DNA of 64,000 bases from assembly GCF_008064635.1 (NCBI RefSeq), contig NZ_VRYZ01000004.1:372001-436000 (forward strand). The letters run 5' to 3'. How positions within the stretch are numbered: the first letter of the stretch is position 1; every line of letters begins with the position of its first letter. The translations under genes and the position numbers were made by a program. The stretch is from Parahaliea aestuarii. Its GTDB lineage: Bacteria; Pseudomonadota; Gammaproteobacteria; Pseudomonadales; Halieaceae. The notes under the pieces are model-generated. The model saw only the letters and a list, made by a program, of their open reading frames with translations. It searched no databases and had not been told where the DNA came from. This document shows positions 1 to 10,071 of the stretch, piece by piece.

Positions 1-642
1 CCGCAGTGTGCCCCTGAAAGAGGCGCTGCGGTCGCGCCGCTGCCGCGCCACCCGCCCGCTGGCGGTGTGGGCGAAGGCCCAGATGACCGCCAGGTTCAAT
101 GCCAGGTAGCTGAGCGCCGTCAGGCCGAAGGTCGACTGCTGGGCGCTGAGCCCCGCCCACACGCCAACAATCGGACCCATGGCCGCACCGGCGTTGACCA
201 GGAAGTAGCGCAATTGCAGAGCCAGTTCCCGCGACCGCCGCTCCTTGAGCAGGTCACCGATCAGCGCGCTGGACGGCGGCTCCCAGATGGCCCGGCCCAC
301 CGAGCACAGGCTCATCGCCGCCACGAATGCCGGCAGGCTCTCGGCGAAAGCCAACACCGCGAAGGCCACCGCATTGATGGCCGTTCCCGCCAGCATGATG
401 CTGCGGCGCCCGTGCCGGTCCGAGAGCGCGCCCACATAAAAGCCGAGCACTGCCGCCCCGACCGCCGAAGCACTCAGAATCAGGCCGATCTGGGCCGCGC
501 CCAGGCCGAATTTTTCGTACAGCAGAATCGCCAGAAAGGGCCACACCATGAAATAGGTGCCGCGCCCGAAGAAACTGCCAAACAGGATGATCCACACCAA
601 TGGCGGAAACTCCCGTAATTGCCGCCACGCTTGCCATTTCAT
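1..642 (-). CDS. MFS transporter, MdtH/multidrug-like (C-terminal part outside window)
   Basis: Reading the minus strand from an ATG at 642 gives an open frame that runs off the window at base 1, so only the first 214 residues are present. The protein starts MKWQAWRQLREFPPL and has successive hydrophobic segments. The MFS loop signature between the second and third membrane helices is visible as GALSDRHGRRSIML. This is the N-terminal six-helix half of a major facilitator transporter in the inner membrane, of the drug-efflux type. GGGAGG lies 10 bases upstream of the start. The substrate cannot be inferred. Confidence 0.85.
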   Translation of the reverse strand, partial: MKWQAWRQLREFPPLVWIILFGSFFGRGTYFMVWPFLAILLYEKFGLGAAQIGLILSASAVGAAVLGFYVGALSDRHGRRSIMLAGTAINAVAFAVLAFAESLPAFVAAMSLCSVGRAIWEPPSSALIGDLLKERRSRELALQLRYFLVNAGAAMGPIVGVWAGLSAQQSTFGLTALSYLALNLAVIWAFAHTASGRVARQRRDRSASFRGTLR

Positions 643-696
643 TGTTGTTTCCCTCCCATTTGAATGGCTTGTTGTCGTTGTCCGGGCGCCATAAAG

Positions 697-732
697 CAGA
701 AAACCCGGAAGGTCTGCCTTCCGGGTTTTCTG
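697..732. terminator. Strong bidirectional hairpin
   Basis: A perfect 16-bp stem (CAGAAAACCCGGAAGG pairing with its complement) closes on a 4-base loop, TCTG. The arms carry AAAA on one side and TTTT on the other, as in bidirectional Rho-independent terminators. It lies upstream of the MFS gene start, so it most likely ends a transcript coming from the right or insulates the MFS promoter. Confidence 0.7.
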
Positions 733-1126
733 GAGAGAAAAGGAGGAAGGCGATACACCTTCCTCTGCTTTGAGCTCGGGTCAGGTGTTCATGAGCGCTT
801 TAATGCCCACGGTGCGCATCTTCTGCACCGGCACGCTAAACGCACTTCGACACAGATAGGCGGCCGCGGACAGCGAATGCTGCCAGCGACAAGTGCTCTG
901 TGTGTGTCGGGTGCGGTTCATGGAACGGCCTGATAAATCGGTATTGAGACCAGCAAGCTTAGCCGGATTAAAAACTGGCGCAACGACAGGCTGAGCCAAC
1001 TATTCCCGTTTTGCTACGGGAATAAACTGTCAGCAGCGACTGCCCGGTCACAACAGCTTTGACGAAAGGCCATCCAAGTCGACTTGCCACAAAACCGGTA
1101 AGTGCGAATGTTGCCCACAAAATGAA

Positions 1127-1163
1127 AAAGCCCGGACTGAATCTCATCAGGCCGGGCTTTCTT
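1127..1163 (-). terminator. Rho-independent terminator of sodB
   Basis: Inverted repeat AAAGCCCGG / CCGGGCTTT (1127-1135 and 1152-1160) with a 16-base loop. Read on the minus strand it lies about 45 bases beyond the sodB stop and the stem is followed by a T-run (TTTTTCATT). Confidence 0.75.
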
Positions 1164-1204
1164 CACCTCGCATCAATGATGCAAGCGATACTCGCCGGGG
1201 TGAA

Positions 1205-1783
<579 letters not shown>

Positions 1784-2097
1784 GGAAAGTGACTCCTGTA
1801 GTTGTCGTTGGCAGAACCCGGATGGGGTGCAGTCAGCGGGTGCGTACTATACGGAAAGTTAATGACAATTGGCACTTGCCGGGACGCCCGGCCCGGAACG
1901 CACTGGTGTCCTGTCCCGGCCGGCGAGGCAATCTGCACGCACCAACGCACTACGGTGGTGCAGTTTTCCTCCCGGCGACGCCGCAAGGGGCGTCTTTACC
2001 GTGTACCAAGCACGCAGGATGCCAATCCTGCGCTGCGGATTCAAATGCCCGGGCAAATCCCGGGCTGGCGGCGGCTTGAAGGTGCCGGGGGCACCAC
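1784..2097. other. Intergenic region between hutH and sodB, with three hairpins
   Basis: This stretch carries the sodB promoter region and the 3' end of the hutH transcript; no gene was recognised. On the minus strand TATAGT near 1845-1850 could be a sodB -10 element, but no good -35 is at the right distance. Three perfect small inverted repeats follow one another just behind hutH: 2013-2032 (CGCAGGAT, loop GCCA), 2047-2065 (GCCCGGG, loop CAAAT) and 2081-2095 (GGTGCC, loop GGG). Confidence 0.5.
2047..2065 (-). terminator. Candidate terminator of the hutUH transcript
   Basis: A GC-rich 7-bp stem (GCCCGGG/CCCGGGC) with a 5-base loop lies 33 bases beyond the hutH stop. On the minus strand it is followed by ATTTGAATCC, a weak U-rich tail. 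The lack of a clean T-run keeps this tentative. Confidence 0.4.
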
Positions 2098-3633
2098 TCA
2101 GAAACCCAGCAGGGCCGGGTCCAGCGTCCGCGCGAGCTCGCCGCTGGCAATCAGCGCCGAAGCGGCGGCGATATCCGGGGCGAAGTAGCGATCCTTGTCG
2201 TAGAAGGTCACTGCGCCGCGCAGCAGGTCGTGGGCGCCCTCCACGGGCGCACTGGCCTTCAGCGGGCGGCGGAAGTCCAGCCCCTGGGCCGCCGCCAGCC
2301 ACTCCACCGCGAGTATGCCGGCCACATTCTCGAAAATGTCCGCGAGGCGCCGGCCGGCAAAGGTCGCCATGGAAACATGGTCTTCCTGGTTGGCCGAGGT
2401 CGGCAGGGAATCGATGGACGCCGGATGGGCCAGGGTTTTGTTTTCGCTGGCCAGCGCCGCCGCAGTCACCTGGGCGATCATGAAGCCCGAGTTCACCCCA
2501 CCGTTTTCCACCAGGAAGGGCGGCAGACCACTCAGGGATGAATCGATCAACAGGGCCATGCGGCGCTCGGACAGGGCACCGATTTCCGCCAGGGCGATGG
2601 CCAGCATGTCGGCGGCCATGGCCACCGGCTCGGCGTGAAAGTTGCCGCCGGAGAGGATATCGCCGCTGTCGCTGAACACCAGTGGGTTGTCGGACACGCC
2701 GTTGGCCTCGTTCAGAAGTGTTTCCGCGGCAAAGCGGACCTGCTGCAGACAGGCGCCCATGACCTGGGGCTGGCAGCGCAGGGAGTAAGGATCCTGCACC
2801 TTTTCGCAATCCTCGTGGGAGCGCCCGATCTCACTCTCCTCCCGCAGCAGGGCGCGGTAGCAGGCGGCCATGTCTTGCTGTGTGCGGTGCCCGCGAATGG
2901 CGTGAATGCGCTCGTCAAAGGGCGTGCGCGAACCCTGTGCGGCCTCGACGGCCATGGCACCGATAACGGTTGCACTCTTGAGGGCGGTTTCGGCGGCAAA
3001 CAGCCCCTGCAGGGCGAAAGCGGTGCTGGCCTGGGTGCCATTTAGCAGGGCCAGCCCCTCTTTCGGTGCCAATTGCACCGGCTGCAGCCCGGCAATATCC
3101 AGCGCGCGGGCAGCACTTATACGCTCGCCGCGATACAAAGCCTCGCCCTCTCCCAGCAGGACCGCGCTCATGTGCGCCAGCGGCGCCAGGTCACCGGACG
3201 CCCCCACCGAACCCTTGCGCGGCACCGCGGGGTAGACCTCTGCGTTCACCAGGGTGATCAGGTTGCCGATCACTTCCCGGCGGATGCCGGAGTAGCCCCG
3301 GGCCAGGGAGTTGATCTTTAACACCATCATCAGGCGCACGGTGCTCTCGTCCATAAAACTGCCAATACCGGCGGCGTGGGACAGTACAATGCTGCGCTGC
3401 AGCTCCTCCAGCTCGTCGGGCTGGATGCGGGTGTTGGCGAGCAGGCCGAAGCCGGTGTTGATGCCGTAGACCACCCGCCCCTCCTCCAGCACCCGCGCCA
3501 CCGTCGCCGCGGCGGCGTCGATACCCGCATGACAGCTTTCGTCGAGGGCAACCTGCAGCGGCCCGCAGTTGACCCGGCGCAGCGCCTCCAGGTCCAGGGC
3601 CCCGGGCGTAATCATCAGACAGTCCGTACTCAT
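2098..3633 (-). CDS. hutH: Histidine ammonia-lyase
   Basis: Deaminates L-histidine to urocanate, the first step of histidine breakdown, in the cytoplasm. From the ATG at 3633 it is 511 residues, the normal family length. The tripeptide that forms the MIO cofactor, Ala145-Ser146-Gly147, sits in the motif [23 protein letters not shown] near residues 56-63 is also a family signature. The start is set by an ATGA overlap with the hutU stop, implying translational coupling. The reading frame stays open further upstream, but that extension lies inside hutU in another frame and is not coding. Confidence 0.97.
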   Translation of the reverse strand: MSTDCLMITPGALDLEALRRVNCGPLQVALDESCHAGIDAAAATVARVLEEGRVVYGINTGFGLLANTRIQPDELEELQRSIVLSHAAGIGSFMDESTVRLMMVLKINSLARGYSGIRREVIGNLITLVNAEVYPAVPRKGSVGASGDLAPLAHMSAVLLGEGEALYRGERISAARALDIAGLQPVQLAPKEGLALLNGTQASTAFALQGLFAAETALKSATVIGAMAVEAAQGSRTPFDERIHAIRGHRTQQDMAACYRALLREESEIGRSHEDCEKVQDPYSLRCQPQVMGACLQQVRFAAETLLNEANGVSDNPLVFSDSGDILSGGNFHAEPVAMAADMLAIALAEIGALSERRMALLIDSSLSGLPPFLVENGGVNSGFMIAQVTAAALASENKTLAHPASIDSLPTSANQEDHVSMATFAGRRLADIFENVAGILAVEWLAAAQGLDFRRPLKASAPVEGAHDLLRGAVTFYDKDRYFAPDIAAASALIASGELARTLDPALLGF

Positions 3634-5306
3634 GCTTTGGCTCCGGTGATCATCGGCAGGTCCAGGTGATTGCGGTGGGCACAGTCCAGCGCAATGTCGT
3701 AACCGGCATCGGCGTGGCGCATTACGCCGGTGGCCGGATCGTTGTGCAGCACGCGGGCGATGCGCCGGTCCGCCGCTTCGGTGCCGTCGCAGACGATCAC
3801 CACGCCGGCATGCTGGCTGAATCCCATGCCCACCCCGCCGCCGTGGTGCAGGCTGACCCAGGTGGCGCCGCCGGCGGTGTTGAGCAGGGCGTTGAGCAGG
3901 GGCCAGTCGGAGACGGCATCGGAGCCGTCCTTCATCGCCTCGGTTTCGCGGTTGGGAGAGGCCACCGAGCCGGAATCCAGGTGGTCGCGGCCGATCACGA
4001 CCGGCGCCTTCAGCTCGCCGCTGCGCACCATCTCGTTGAAGGCCAGCCCGAGACGGGCGCGATCCGCCAGCCCGACCCAGCAAATACGCGCCGGCAGGCC
4101 CTGGAAGTGAATGCGCTCGCGGGCCATATCCAGCCAGTTGTGCAACGACGGGTTGTCCGGGATCAGTTCCTTCACTTTGGCGTCGGTGCGGTAGATATCC
4201 TCCGGATCCCCGCTCAGGGCCACCCAGCGGAAGGGGCCGATGCCCTCGCAGAACAGCGGGCGGATATAGGCCGGCACAAAGCCGGGAAAGTCGAAGGCAT
4301 TGCTCACCCCCTCTTCCAGCGCCATCTGGCGGATATTGTTGCCGTAGTCGAGGGTGGCGGCGCCGGCGGATTGCAGGTCGAGCATGGCCTGCACCTGAAT
4401 CGCCATGGATTGCCTGGCGGCCCTGACCACAGCGGCAGCATCGGTGTTGCGCTGCTCCGCGGCCTGCGCCAGGGTCCAGCCCGCCGGCAGGTAGCCGTTC
4501 AGGGGGTCGTGGGCGCTGGTCTGGTCGGTGACCACATCCGGCGTGATACCGCGGGCCACCAGTTCGGGAAAAATCTCGGCGGCGTTGCCGAGCAGGCCCA
4601 CCGAGATCGCCTGCCCGCTATCGCGAGCCTGGTCGATCATGGCCAGTGCCTCGTCGAGGCCAGTGGCCTTTTTGTCGACATAGCCGGTGCGCAGGCGGAA
4701 GTCGATACGGCTCTCGTCGACCTCCACCGCCAGCATGGAGAAGCCCGCCATGGTGGCCGCCAGCGGCTGGGCACCGCCCATGCCACCGAGGCCGGCGGTG
4801 AGAATCCAGCGCCCCTTCTCCCGCCCGTCAAAGTGCTGGCGTGCCACCGCGGCGAAGGTCTCGTAGGTGCCCTGCACAATGCCCTGGGAGCCGATGTAGA
4901 TCCACGAGCCCGCCGTCATCTGGCCGTACATCATCAGGCCGCGGCGGTCGAGTTCATTGAAGTGCTCCCAGTTGGCCCAGTGGGGCACCAGGTTGGAGTT
5001 GGCCAGCAGTACCCGGGGCGCGTCGGCGTGGGTGGGGAAGACACCCACCGGCTTGCCGCTTTGGATCAGCAGGGTCTCGTCATCCCCCAGGCGCTTGAGT
5101 ACCTCGACAATGGCGTCGAAGCTCTCCCAGTCCCGCGCCGCGCGGCCGATGCCACCGTAGACCACCAGGCTTGCGGGGTGCTCCGCCACGTCCGGATCCA
5201 GGTTGTTCATCAACATCCGCAGGGGGGCCTCGGTGAGCCAGCTGCGGGCAGACAGCCCGGTACCGGTGGGGGCCTTGATATGGCGTGCAGGGTCGTTGCG
5301 GGTCAT
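3630..5306 (-). CDS. hutU: Urocanate hydratase (urocanase)
   Basis: Converts urocanate to imidazolonepropionate using tightly bound NAD+. The protein is 558 residues from the ATG at 5306. This start is preferred over an in-frame TTG at 5318 because GAGG sits 6 bases before the ATG and [15 protein letters not shown] matches the usual urocanase N-terminus. Conserved blocks include [33 protein letters not shown] (nucleotide-binding region) and the glycine-rich [17 protein letters not shown]. It lies between hutC and hutH and overlaps hutH by 4 bases. Confidence 0.97.
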   Translation of the reverse strand: MTRNDPARHIKAPTGTGLSARSWLTEAPLRMLMNNLDPDVAEHPASLVVYGGIGRAARDWESFDAIVEVLKRLGDDETLLIQSGKPVGVFPTHADAPRVLLANSNLVPHWANWEHFNELDRRGLMMYGQMTAGSWIYIGSQGIVQGTYETFAAVARQHFDGREKGRWILTAGLGGMGGAQPLAATMAGFSMLAVEVDESRIDFRLRTGYVDKKATGLDEALAMIDQARDSGQAISVGLLGNAAEIFPELVARGITPDVVTDQTSAHDPLNGYLPAGWTLAQAAEQRNTDAAAVVRAARQSMAIQVQAMLDLQSAGAATLDYGNNIRQMALEEGVSNAFDFPGFVPAYIRPLFCEGIGPFRWVALSGDPEDIYRTDAKVKELIPDNPSLHNWLDMARERIHFQGLPARICWVGLADRARLGLAFNEMVRSGELKAPVVIGRDHLDSGSVASPNRETEAMKDGSDAVSDWPLLNALLNTAGGATWVSLHHGGGVGMGFSQHAGVVIVCDGTEAADRRIARVLHNDPATGVMRHADAGYDIALDCAHRNHLDLPMITGAKA

Positions 5307-5320
5307 GGTGTACCTCAATC

Positions 5321-6022
5321 TCAGGCGTCGATATGGGATCCCAGGCGATAGCGATTCCCGGGGTGCAGCAGTTGCGCCAGGGAAACCACACCGCGGTGGG
5401 AAAAGGTGCGCCGGGTAATTTTCAGGCAGGGCTCACCGGGCGCCATGGCGAGGGCCTCGGCGACCGGCGCCTCGGGCAGCACGGCCTCCACCGTCTGGTC
5501 GGCTTCCGCCAGGGGCGCCACTGCCGACAGATAGGCGCTGGGAGTGGTCTGGCTGAAATCCTGCTGCAGGTAACCCGGCGCCAGGCTGGCGGTGACGTGA
5601 CGGCTCTCCCACTGCAGCGGTAGCGCATCTTCCAGGTGCACCAGCACACTGTGATAGAGTAGCTCGCCCTCCACCAGGCCCATGTGCGCCGCCAGTTCAG
5701 GCGGCGCCGGCAGTTCGTCCAGGGCGATGACCCGGCAGCTGTGGTGATGGCCCCGCTGGCGGATTTCCTCGGCGATATTGCGAATCTGGCTGATGGAGCT
5801 CATCGGCCGCAGATCGGCGACAAAACTGCCCAGGCCCTGGGTGCGCTGCAGCAGCCCTTCGTCCGCCAGTTCCAGCAGGGCCCGCCGCGCCGTCATGCGA
5901 CTGACGCCGAATTCCGCCACCAGCTGGTTTTCCGATGGCACCCGGTCGCCGGGGCGCAGCTCGGCGTGCTCTATGCGCCGCCGCAACGCTTCCTTGATGC
6001 GGGCATACTGGGGAATGGACAT
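5321..6022 (-). CDS. hutC: Histidine utilisation repressor, GntR/HutC family
   Basis: A 233-residue GntR-family repressor. The N-terminal winged helix-turn-helix (about residues 8-70) contains [27 protein letters not shown]. The C-terminal UTRA ligand-binding domain would bind urocanate, the known inducer in this family. It is the first gene of the minus-strand hut arm, 14 bases upstream of hutU, so it is probably autoregulated through the palindrome in the divergent hutC-hutI region. Confidence 0.93.
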   Translation of the reverse strand: MSIPQYARIKEALRRRIEHAELRPGDRVPSENQLVAEFGVSRMTARRALLELADEGLLQRTQGLGSFVADLRPMSSISQIRNIAEEIRQRGHHHSCRVIALDELPAPPELAAHMGLVEGELLYHSVLVHLEDALPLQWESRHVTASLAPGYLQQDFSQTTPSAYLSAVAPLAEADQTVEAVLPEAPVAEALAMAPGEPCLKITRRTFSHRGVVSLAQLLHPGNRYRLGSHIDA

Positions 6023-6061
6023 GTCCGCTCCATTTCGTGGCAGAACAGGGGAGAGTGTAGC

Positions 6062-6091
6062 TTGTCTATCCTTGTATATACAAACTAGAAT
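6062..6091 (+). promoter_or_regulatory. hutI promoter with HutC operator in the spacer
   Basis: TTGTATATACAA at 6072-6083 is a perfect 12-bp palindrome in the 98-base region between hutC and hutI. It resembles the TGTATATACA-type sites known for HutC regulators. A plausible sigma70 promoter for hutI brackets it: TTGTCT (6062-6067), an 18-base spacer and TAGAAT (6086-6091). Binding there would block hutI transcription directly and could also reach the hutC promoter. Promoter boxes are by eye. Confidence 0.75.
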
Positions 6092-6120
6092 GCGGAGACA
6101 TCAGGAGTCTGGAGGTAGGC

Positions 6121-7341
6121 ATGACCCAGCGCTGTGACTGGCTGATCAACAATCTGCGCCTGGCCACCCTCGCCGAGGGCGGCCAGGCCTATGGCGCGAT
6201 TCAAAACGCCGCTCTGGCCCTGCACGGTGACCGCATTCTCTACGCCGGGCCGGAAAAGGACCTGCCAGACCTGGCTGCGGCACGGCAACTGGACGGCGGC
6301 GGGCGCTGGGCCACCCCCGGCCTGGTGGACTGCCATACCCACCTGGTGTTTGGCGGCAGTCGCGCCTGCGAATTCGAGCAACGCCTGCTCGGCGCGAGTT
6401 ACGAGGAGATCGCCCGCTCCGGCGGCGGTATTCTGAGCACCGTACAGGCCACCCGCGCCGCAACCGAAGACGAACTGTTCGATAGCGCCCGCGCGCGCCT
6501 GCTGCGACTGATTGCAGAGGGAGTGACCACCGTTGAGATCAAGTCCGGCTACGGGCTGACCCTGGCCGACGAGACAAAGATGCTGCAGGTGGCCCGCCGC
6601 CTCGGCGAGGAACTCCCGGTGGACGTGCGCACCACCTTCCTCGGCGCCCACGCCCTGCCCCCGGAGTTTGGTACAGCAAACGACTACATCGACGCCCTGT
6701 GCGGCGACTGGCTGCCAGCCGTCGCCGGGGCGGGGCTGGCCGATGCGGTGGACGTATTCTGCGAAGGCGTGGGCTTCACGCCCGGCCAGTGCGAACGTGT
6801 GTTCCAGCGCGCCGGTGAGCTCGGGCTGCCCATCAAGGCACACGCCGAACAACTCAGCGACCTCAAGGGCGCCCGCCTGGCCGCCCGCTACGGGGCGCTC
6901 TCCGCCGATCACCTGGAGTACCTGGCCGCCGACGATGTGCCGGCCCTCGCTGCCAGCGGCACAGTGGCAGTTCTCCTCCCCGGCGCTTTCTACTATCTGC
7001 GCGAACAGCAATTGCCCCCCATCGGGACCCTGCGGCAATCCGCAGTCCCCATGGCGGTAGCGACCGACCTCAACCCGGGCACCTCGCCCATGGCGTCCCT
7101 ACTGAGCGCCATGAATCAGGCCTGTGTACTGTTCCGGCTGAGCCCGGAAGAGAGCCTCCGCGGCGCCACCCACAACGGCGCCCGGGCCCTGGGCCTGCAG
7201 GATCGCGGCCAGTTGCTGGCTGGCCAGCGGGCCGACATCCTGCTGTGGGACATCGACACCCCCGCCGCCCTGAGCTACGCGCTCAACTACTACCGCCCCG
7301 GGGGGCGCTTTGTCGCCGGAGAATACTATGACGCCAGCTGA
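6121..7341 (+). CDS. hutI: Imidazolonepropionase
   Basis: Hydrolyses imidazolone-5-propionate to N-formimidoyl-L-glutamate, the third step of histidine degradation. It is a 406-residue metal-dependent amidohydrolase. The H-x-H metal site (His72, His74) is in [13 protein letters not shown], followed by [20 protein letters not shown], typical of HutI. Later motifs include KAHAEQLS and [10 protein letters not shown] (metal/catalytic Asp region). GGAGG lies 5 bases before the ATG. It is the first gene of the plus-strand hut arm and its 3' end overlaps the hutG start by 14 bases. Confidence 0.97.
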   Translation: MTQRCDWLINNLRLATLAEGGQAYGAIQNAALALHGDRILYAGPEKDLPDLAAARQLDGGGRWATPGLVDCHTHLVFGGSRACEFEQRLLGASYEEIARSGGGILSTVQATRAATEDELFDSARARLLRLIAEGVTTVEIKSGYGLTLADETKMLQVARRLGEELPVDVRTTFLGAHALPPEFGTANDYIDALCGDWLPAVAGAGLADAVDVFCEGVGFTPGQCERVFQRAGELGLPIKAHAEQLSDLKGARLAARYGALSADHLEYLAADDVPALAASGTVAVLLPGAFYYLREQQLPPIGTLRQSAVPMAVATDLNPGTSPMASLLSAMNQACVLFRLSPEESLRGATHNGARALGLQDRGQLLAGQRADILLWDIDTPAALSYALNYYRPGGRFVAGEYYDAS

Positions 7342-8293
7342 TGCCACTCCCTGGCAGGGGCGTATCGACAGCGAGGACGGCGAACTGGGACTGCGCTGGC
7401 ACCAGGTAGTGAGTACGGAGGTATCCGAAATACCCGGTGCCGCCCTGCTGGGCTTCGCTTCGGATCTCGGTGTCACTTTGAACAAGGGACGCCCCGGCGC
7501 CGCCGAGGGACCGCCGGCATTGCGTCGTGCGCTGGCCAACATGGCCTGGCACCATCACGTGCAGCTAATGGATGCGGGGGATGTGCCAGTCACTGGGGAT
7601 CTCGCCGCCGGCCAGGCGACTTTTGCAGCGCAGCTCAGCAGCCTGCTGGAGAAGGGCCACTTTGTACTCGGCCTCGGTGGCGGCCACGAGATCGGCTGGG
7701 CCAGCTACCAGGGCTGCCGCGATTATCTGCAGCGCAGCGGCGCCGGGCAGCGACTGGGCATCATCAATTTCGACGCCCATTTCGACCTGCGGCTTCCCGC
7801 GCCCCACCCCAGTTCCGGCACACCCTTTTACCAGGTGGCAGAAGACTGCGAAACCCGCAACCAGCCCTTCGATTACTGCTGCATCGGGGTGGCGCCCACC
7901 GCCAACACCCGCGCCCTGTTCCAGCGTGCCGCGACCCTCGGTGTCCGCCACCTGCTGGACATCGACTGTCACGGCCGGGATGCCAAAACGCTGCTGCAGG
8001 AGTTTATCGCACCGCTCGATGCCCTTTACGTGACCGTCTGCCTGGATGTACTGCCCCCGGCCAGTGCCCCCGGGGTCAGCGCGCCTGCCGCGCCCGGCGT
8101 CGAACCAGCGTGGATACTGCGCCAGCTGGCACTGATCGGCGATCTGTGCCGCCACTTCCAGGTGAACTGGCTGATGGCGGACGTGGCCGAACTGTGCCCG
8201 CCGCTGGATTTCGACGCCCGTACCGCCCGCCTGGGCGCGCGGGTGCTGGATACCGCGCTAGGGGCGCGCCGGCCGGGCCAGCACTTTCAGTAA
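7328..8293 (+). CDS. hutG: Formimidoylglutamase, ureohydrolase family
   Basis: Hydrolyses N-formimidoyl-glutamate to glutamate and formamide, completing the short hut route. The 321-residue protein belongs to the arginase/agmatinase fold. The manganese-binding motifs are visible as [17 protein letters not shown] and [16 protein letters not shown]. The ATG at 7328 is chosen over an in-frame TTG at 7310 because GGAGA lies 5 bases upstream. It overlaps the hutI end by 14 bases. Its own last 36 bases overlap the convergent hydrolase gene. Confidence 0.92.
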   Translation: MTPADATPWQGRIDSEDGELGLRWHQVVSTEVSEIPGAALLGFASDLGVTLNKGRPGAAEGPPALRRALANMAWHHHVQLMDAGDVPVTGDLAAGQATFAAQLSSLLEKGHFVLGLGGGHEIGWASYQGCRDYLQRSGAGQRLGIINFDAHFDLRLPAPHPSSGTPFYQVAEDCETRNQPFDYCCIGVAPTANTRALFQRAATLGVRHLLDIDCHGRDAKTLLQEFIAPLDALYVTVCLDVLPPASAPGVSAPAAPGVEPAWILRQLALIGDLCRHFQVNWLMADVAELCPPLDFDARTARLGARVLDTALGARRPGQHFQ

Positions 8294-9037
8294 CAGGCCC
8301 TCCAGCGCCGCGATCATGCGGCGCAGGTCTGCCGCTTCAGACAGGCGGTGATCGCCGCTCTTGATCAGCTGCAACTCGACATCCGGGCCGCGGATGCGAT
8401 CCACCAGCTCCAGTGTCTGCCGCCAGGGCACCGAATCATCCCGCTGCCCCTGCAGCATGATCACCGGGATCTCCAGCACAATGTCCCTGCCCGCCAGAAA
8501 ATGGCTGCGCGCCTCCTCAATCAGCTGGCGGCTGATCGGCCAGGGCGCCTCGTCATATTCCGAGGGCAGCAGGCAGAGGCCCTCATCGTCGAGTTGCTGA
8601 CGCTGTACTGGCGTCAGGCGGTCGCGATACAGGCGGTCTGTAAAATCCGGCGCCGGGGCGATCAACATCAGGCCGCAAACCCGTTCGGGGCGAGCCAGTG
8701 CCATCAGCAGCGACAGCCAGCCACCCATGGAAGAGCCCACCAGTATCTGGGGCCCGCTGGCGACTGTATCCAGAACCGCGAGCGCATCCGCCAGCCAGGC
8801 GCCGATGGTGCCGTCGGCAAAATCGCCACTGGAGGCGCCGTGGCCGCTGTAGTCAAAGCGGGTGAACTGCCGGCCACTTCCGTCGCACCACTGAGTCAGC
8901 GCCTCGGCTTTGCAACCCTGCATATCGGAGTGAAAGCCCGGGCAAAACAATACCCCCGGAGCGCTGCCCGAACGGTGGCGGCAGGCGAGTCTGCGACCAT
9001 CCGGGCCGGCAATATCAAACTGTGTTTCCTCGATCAT
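8258..9037 (-). CDS. Alpha/beta hydrolase
   Basis: A 259-residue serine hydrolase of the alpha/beta fold. The nucleophile elbow is G-S-S-M-G with Ser103. The oxyanion region is FCPGFHSDM, and RFDYSGHGASSG resembles small esterases and thioesterases (ABHD10-like). A late Asp (GQRDDSVPW) and His (SGDHRLSE) complete a triad. There is no signal peptide, so it is cytoplasmic. It is convergent with hutG and shares 36 bases with it. The substrate is unknown. Confidence 0.88.
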   Translation of the reverse strand: MIEETQFDIAGPDGRRLACRHRSGSAPGVLFCPGFHSDMQGCKAEALTQWCDGSGRQFTRFDYSGHGASSGDFADGTIGAWLADALAVLDTVASGPQILVGSSMGGWLSLLMALARPERVCGLMLIAPAPDFTDRLYRDRLTPVQRQQLDDEGLCLLPSEYDEAPWPISRQLIEEARSHFLAGRDIVLEIPVIMLQGQRDDSVPWRQTLELVDRIRGPDVELQLIKSGDHRLSEAADLRRMIAALEGLLLKVLARPARP

Positions 9038-9150
9038 TCAATGTTCCTTGGCCAGCGACACTTGCATCCGGGGCAGACAATGCTTGAGGCAACCTGCAAC
9101 CTTGGTTAGTCTTTCGCCCCTGCCCCGGTTCGATCAAGGATCTCCCCCGA

Positions 9151-10071
9151 ATGCGATGGCCCTCCGGCACGGGCGTCCTCATGGCGCTCGTTTGCTGCCA
9201 TTTCGCCCATGCGGACGAAAAAACAACCAGCCGCCCCGCCGAATACTCGGCGGAAGTCGGTGTGGGCGTCGAGTATGACAGCAATGTCGCGGTGGACGAA
9301 CTGGATGCCAGCAGCAGCGAGAGCGACTACGCCGCAACGTTCGATGCGGAAGTGTCGATGAAAAAGGCGCTCTCGGACAAGACCGACCTGGGACTGTCCT
9401 ATGACTTCAACCAGAACATCTATCGCCACTTCAAGGAAGTCAATCGCCAGACCCACATCCTCGGCGCCAACCTGTCCAGGGATATCGGCGGCGCCGACAT
9501 CGGCCTCACCGGCTTTTATATCAACTCTCGCCTGGACGGCAGCAGCTTCCTCCAGTTGAGCCGGCTCTCACCCACCGTATCCGGTTTTCTCGGCAAGAAA
9601 TGGTTCGGTCGCGCGGCCTACGTCTACGCCGACAAGAGCCTCGCCCAGAGCCCGGAGCGGGATGCCAGCACCCAGGCCGCCGAGGCCGATCTGTATTTTT
9701 TCCGCCGCGGACTGCGCAGTTACTTCAACCTGGGCTATCGCTTTCGCGACGAGAACGCCGAGGGCGAACCCTTCGATTACCAGTCCAACGCCGTTAAACT
9801 GCGCTATATCCACCGCTTCGATCTACAGCAGCGCTCGGTAAAAATGGAGCTGGCCTGGCGCTATGAAATGCGCGACTACCAGTCGGAGACGCCGAGTATC
9901 GGCATGGAGAGGGAGGACCGGCGCCAGCGCCTGCAAGTGGATATTGAAGTGCCCGTTATGACCCGGGCAGCGCTGCAGTTCTACGCCGGCTATGGCGATT
10001 TCGAATCCAACTTTGACCCCGCCGACTACAACCAGAACATCGTCGGCAGTCGCTTTATCTACCGCTGGTGA
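9151..10071 (+). CDS. Putative outer-membrane beta-barrel protein
   Basis: A 306-residue protein with an N-terminal signal peptide (MRWPSGTGVLMALVCCHFAHA). The mature part alternates polar and hydrophobic residues in strand-sized segments, with many aromatic residues. It ends in YRW, an aromatic C-terminus typical of proteins folded by the BAM machinery. The segment after the signal peptide, VGVGVEYDSNVAVDE, resembles the first strand of barrels of the surface-lipoprotein-assembly-modifier type, but family assignment is uncertain. It is convergent with the S8 protease gene, with a 17-base overlap. Confidence 0.78.
   Translation: MRWPSGTGVLMALVCCHFAHADEKTTSRPAEYSAEVGVGVEYDSNVAVDELDASSSESDYAATFDAEVSMKKALSDKTDLGLSYDFNQNIYRHFKEVNRQTHILGANLSRDIGGADIGLTGFYINSRLDGSSFLQLSRLSPTVSGFLGKKWFGRAAYVYADKSLAQSPERDASTQAAEADLYFFRRGLRSYFNLGYRFRDENAEGEPFDYQSNAVKLRYIHRFDLQQRSVKMELAWRYEMRDYQSETPSIGMEREDRRQRLQVDIEVPVMTRAALQFYAGYGDFESNFDPADYNQNIVGSRFIYRW

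Larger units (their letters stand above)
643..1204. other. Intergenic region without a convincing gene
   Basis: About 560 bases separate the MFS gene start from the end of sodB. The open frames here are short (under 90 codons) and have neither a good ribosome site nor recognisable protein sequence. The region holds two terminator-like hairpins (listed separately) and one further perfect inverted repeat at 1001-1024 (TATTCCCGT, 6-base loop, ACGGGAATA). No tRNA or small RNA was recognised. Confidence 0.6.

Noticed and set aside
664-999. Two small open frames (89 and 72 codons) between the MFS gene and sodB
   Set aside because: No ribosome site of note, no recognisable sequence, and they overlap each other on opposite strands. 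The first also runs through a terminator hairpin.
1850-1880. Fur-box-like AT-rich stretch upstream of sodB
   Set aside because: Too few matches to the Fur consensus to separate from chance.
3634-4083. Upstream extension of the hutH frame to 4083
   Set aside because: It lies entirely inside hutU in a different frame. The ATGA overlap and the family N-terminus fix the hutH start at 3633.
3666-5351. 561-codon open frame antisense to hutU
   Set aside because: Shadow of a high-GC gene: hutU on the other strand has full family similarity, and this frame shows no recognisable domain.
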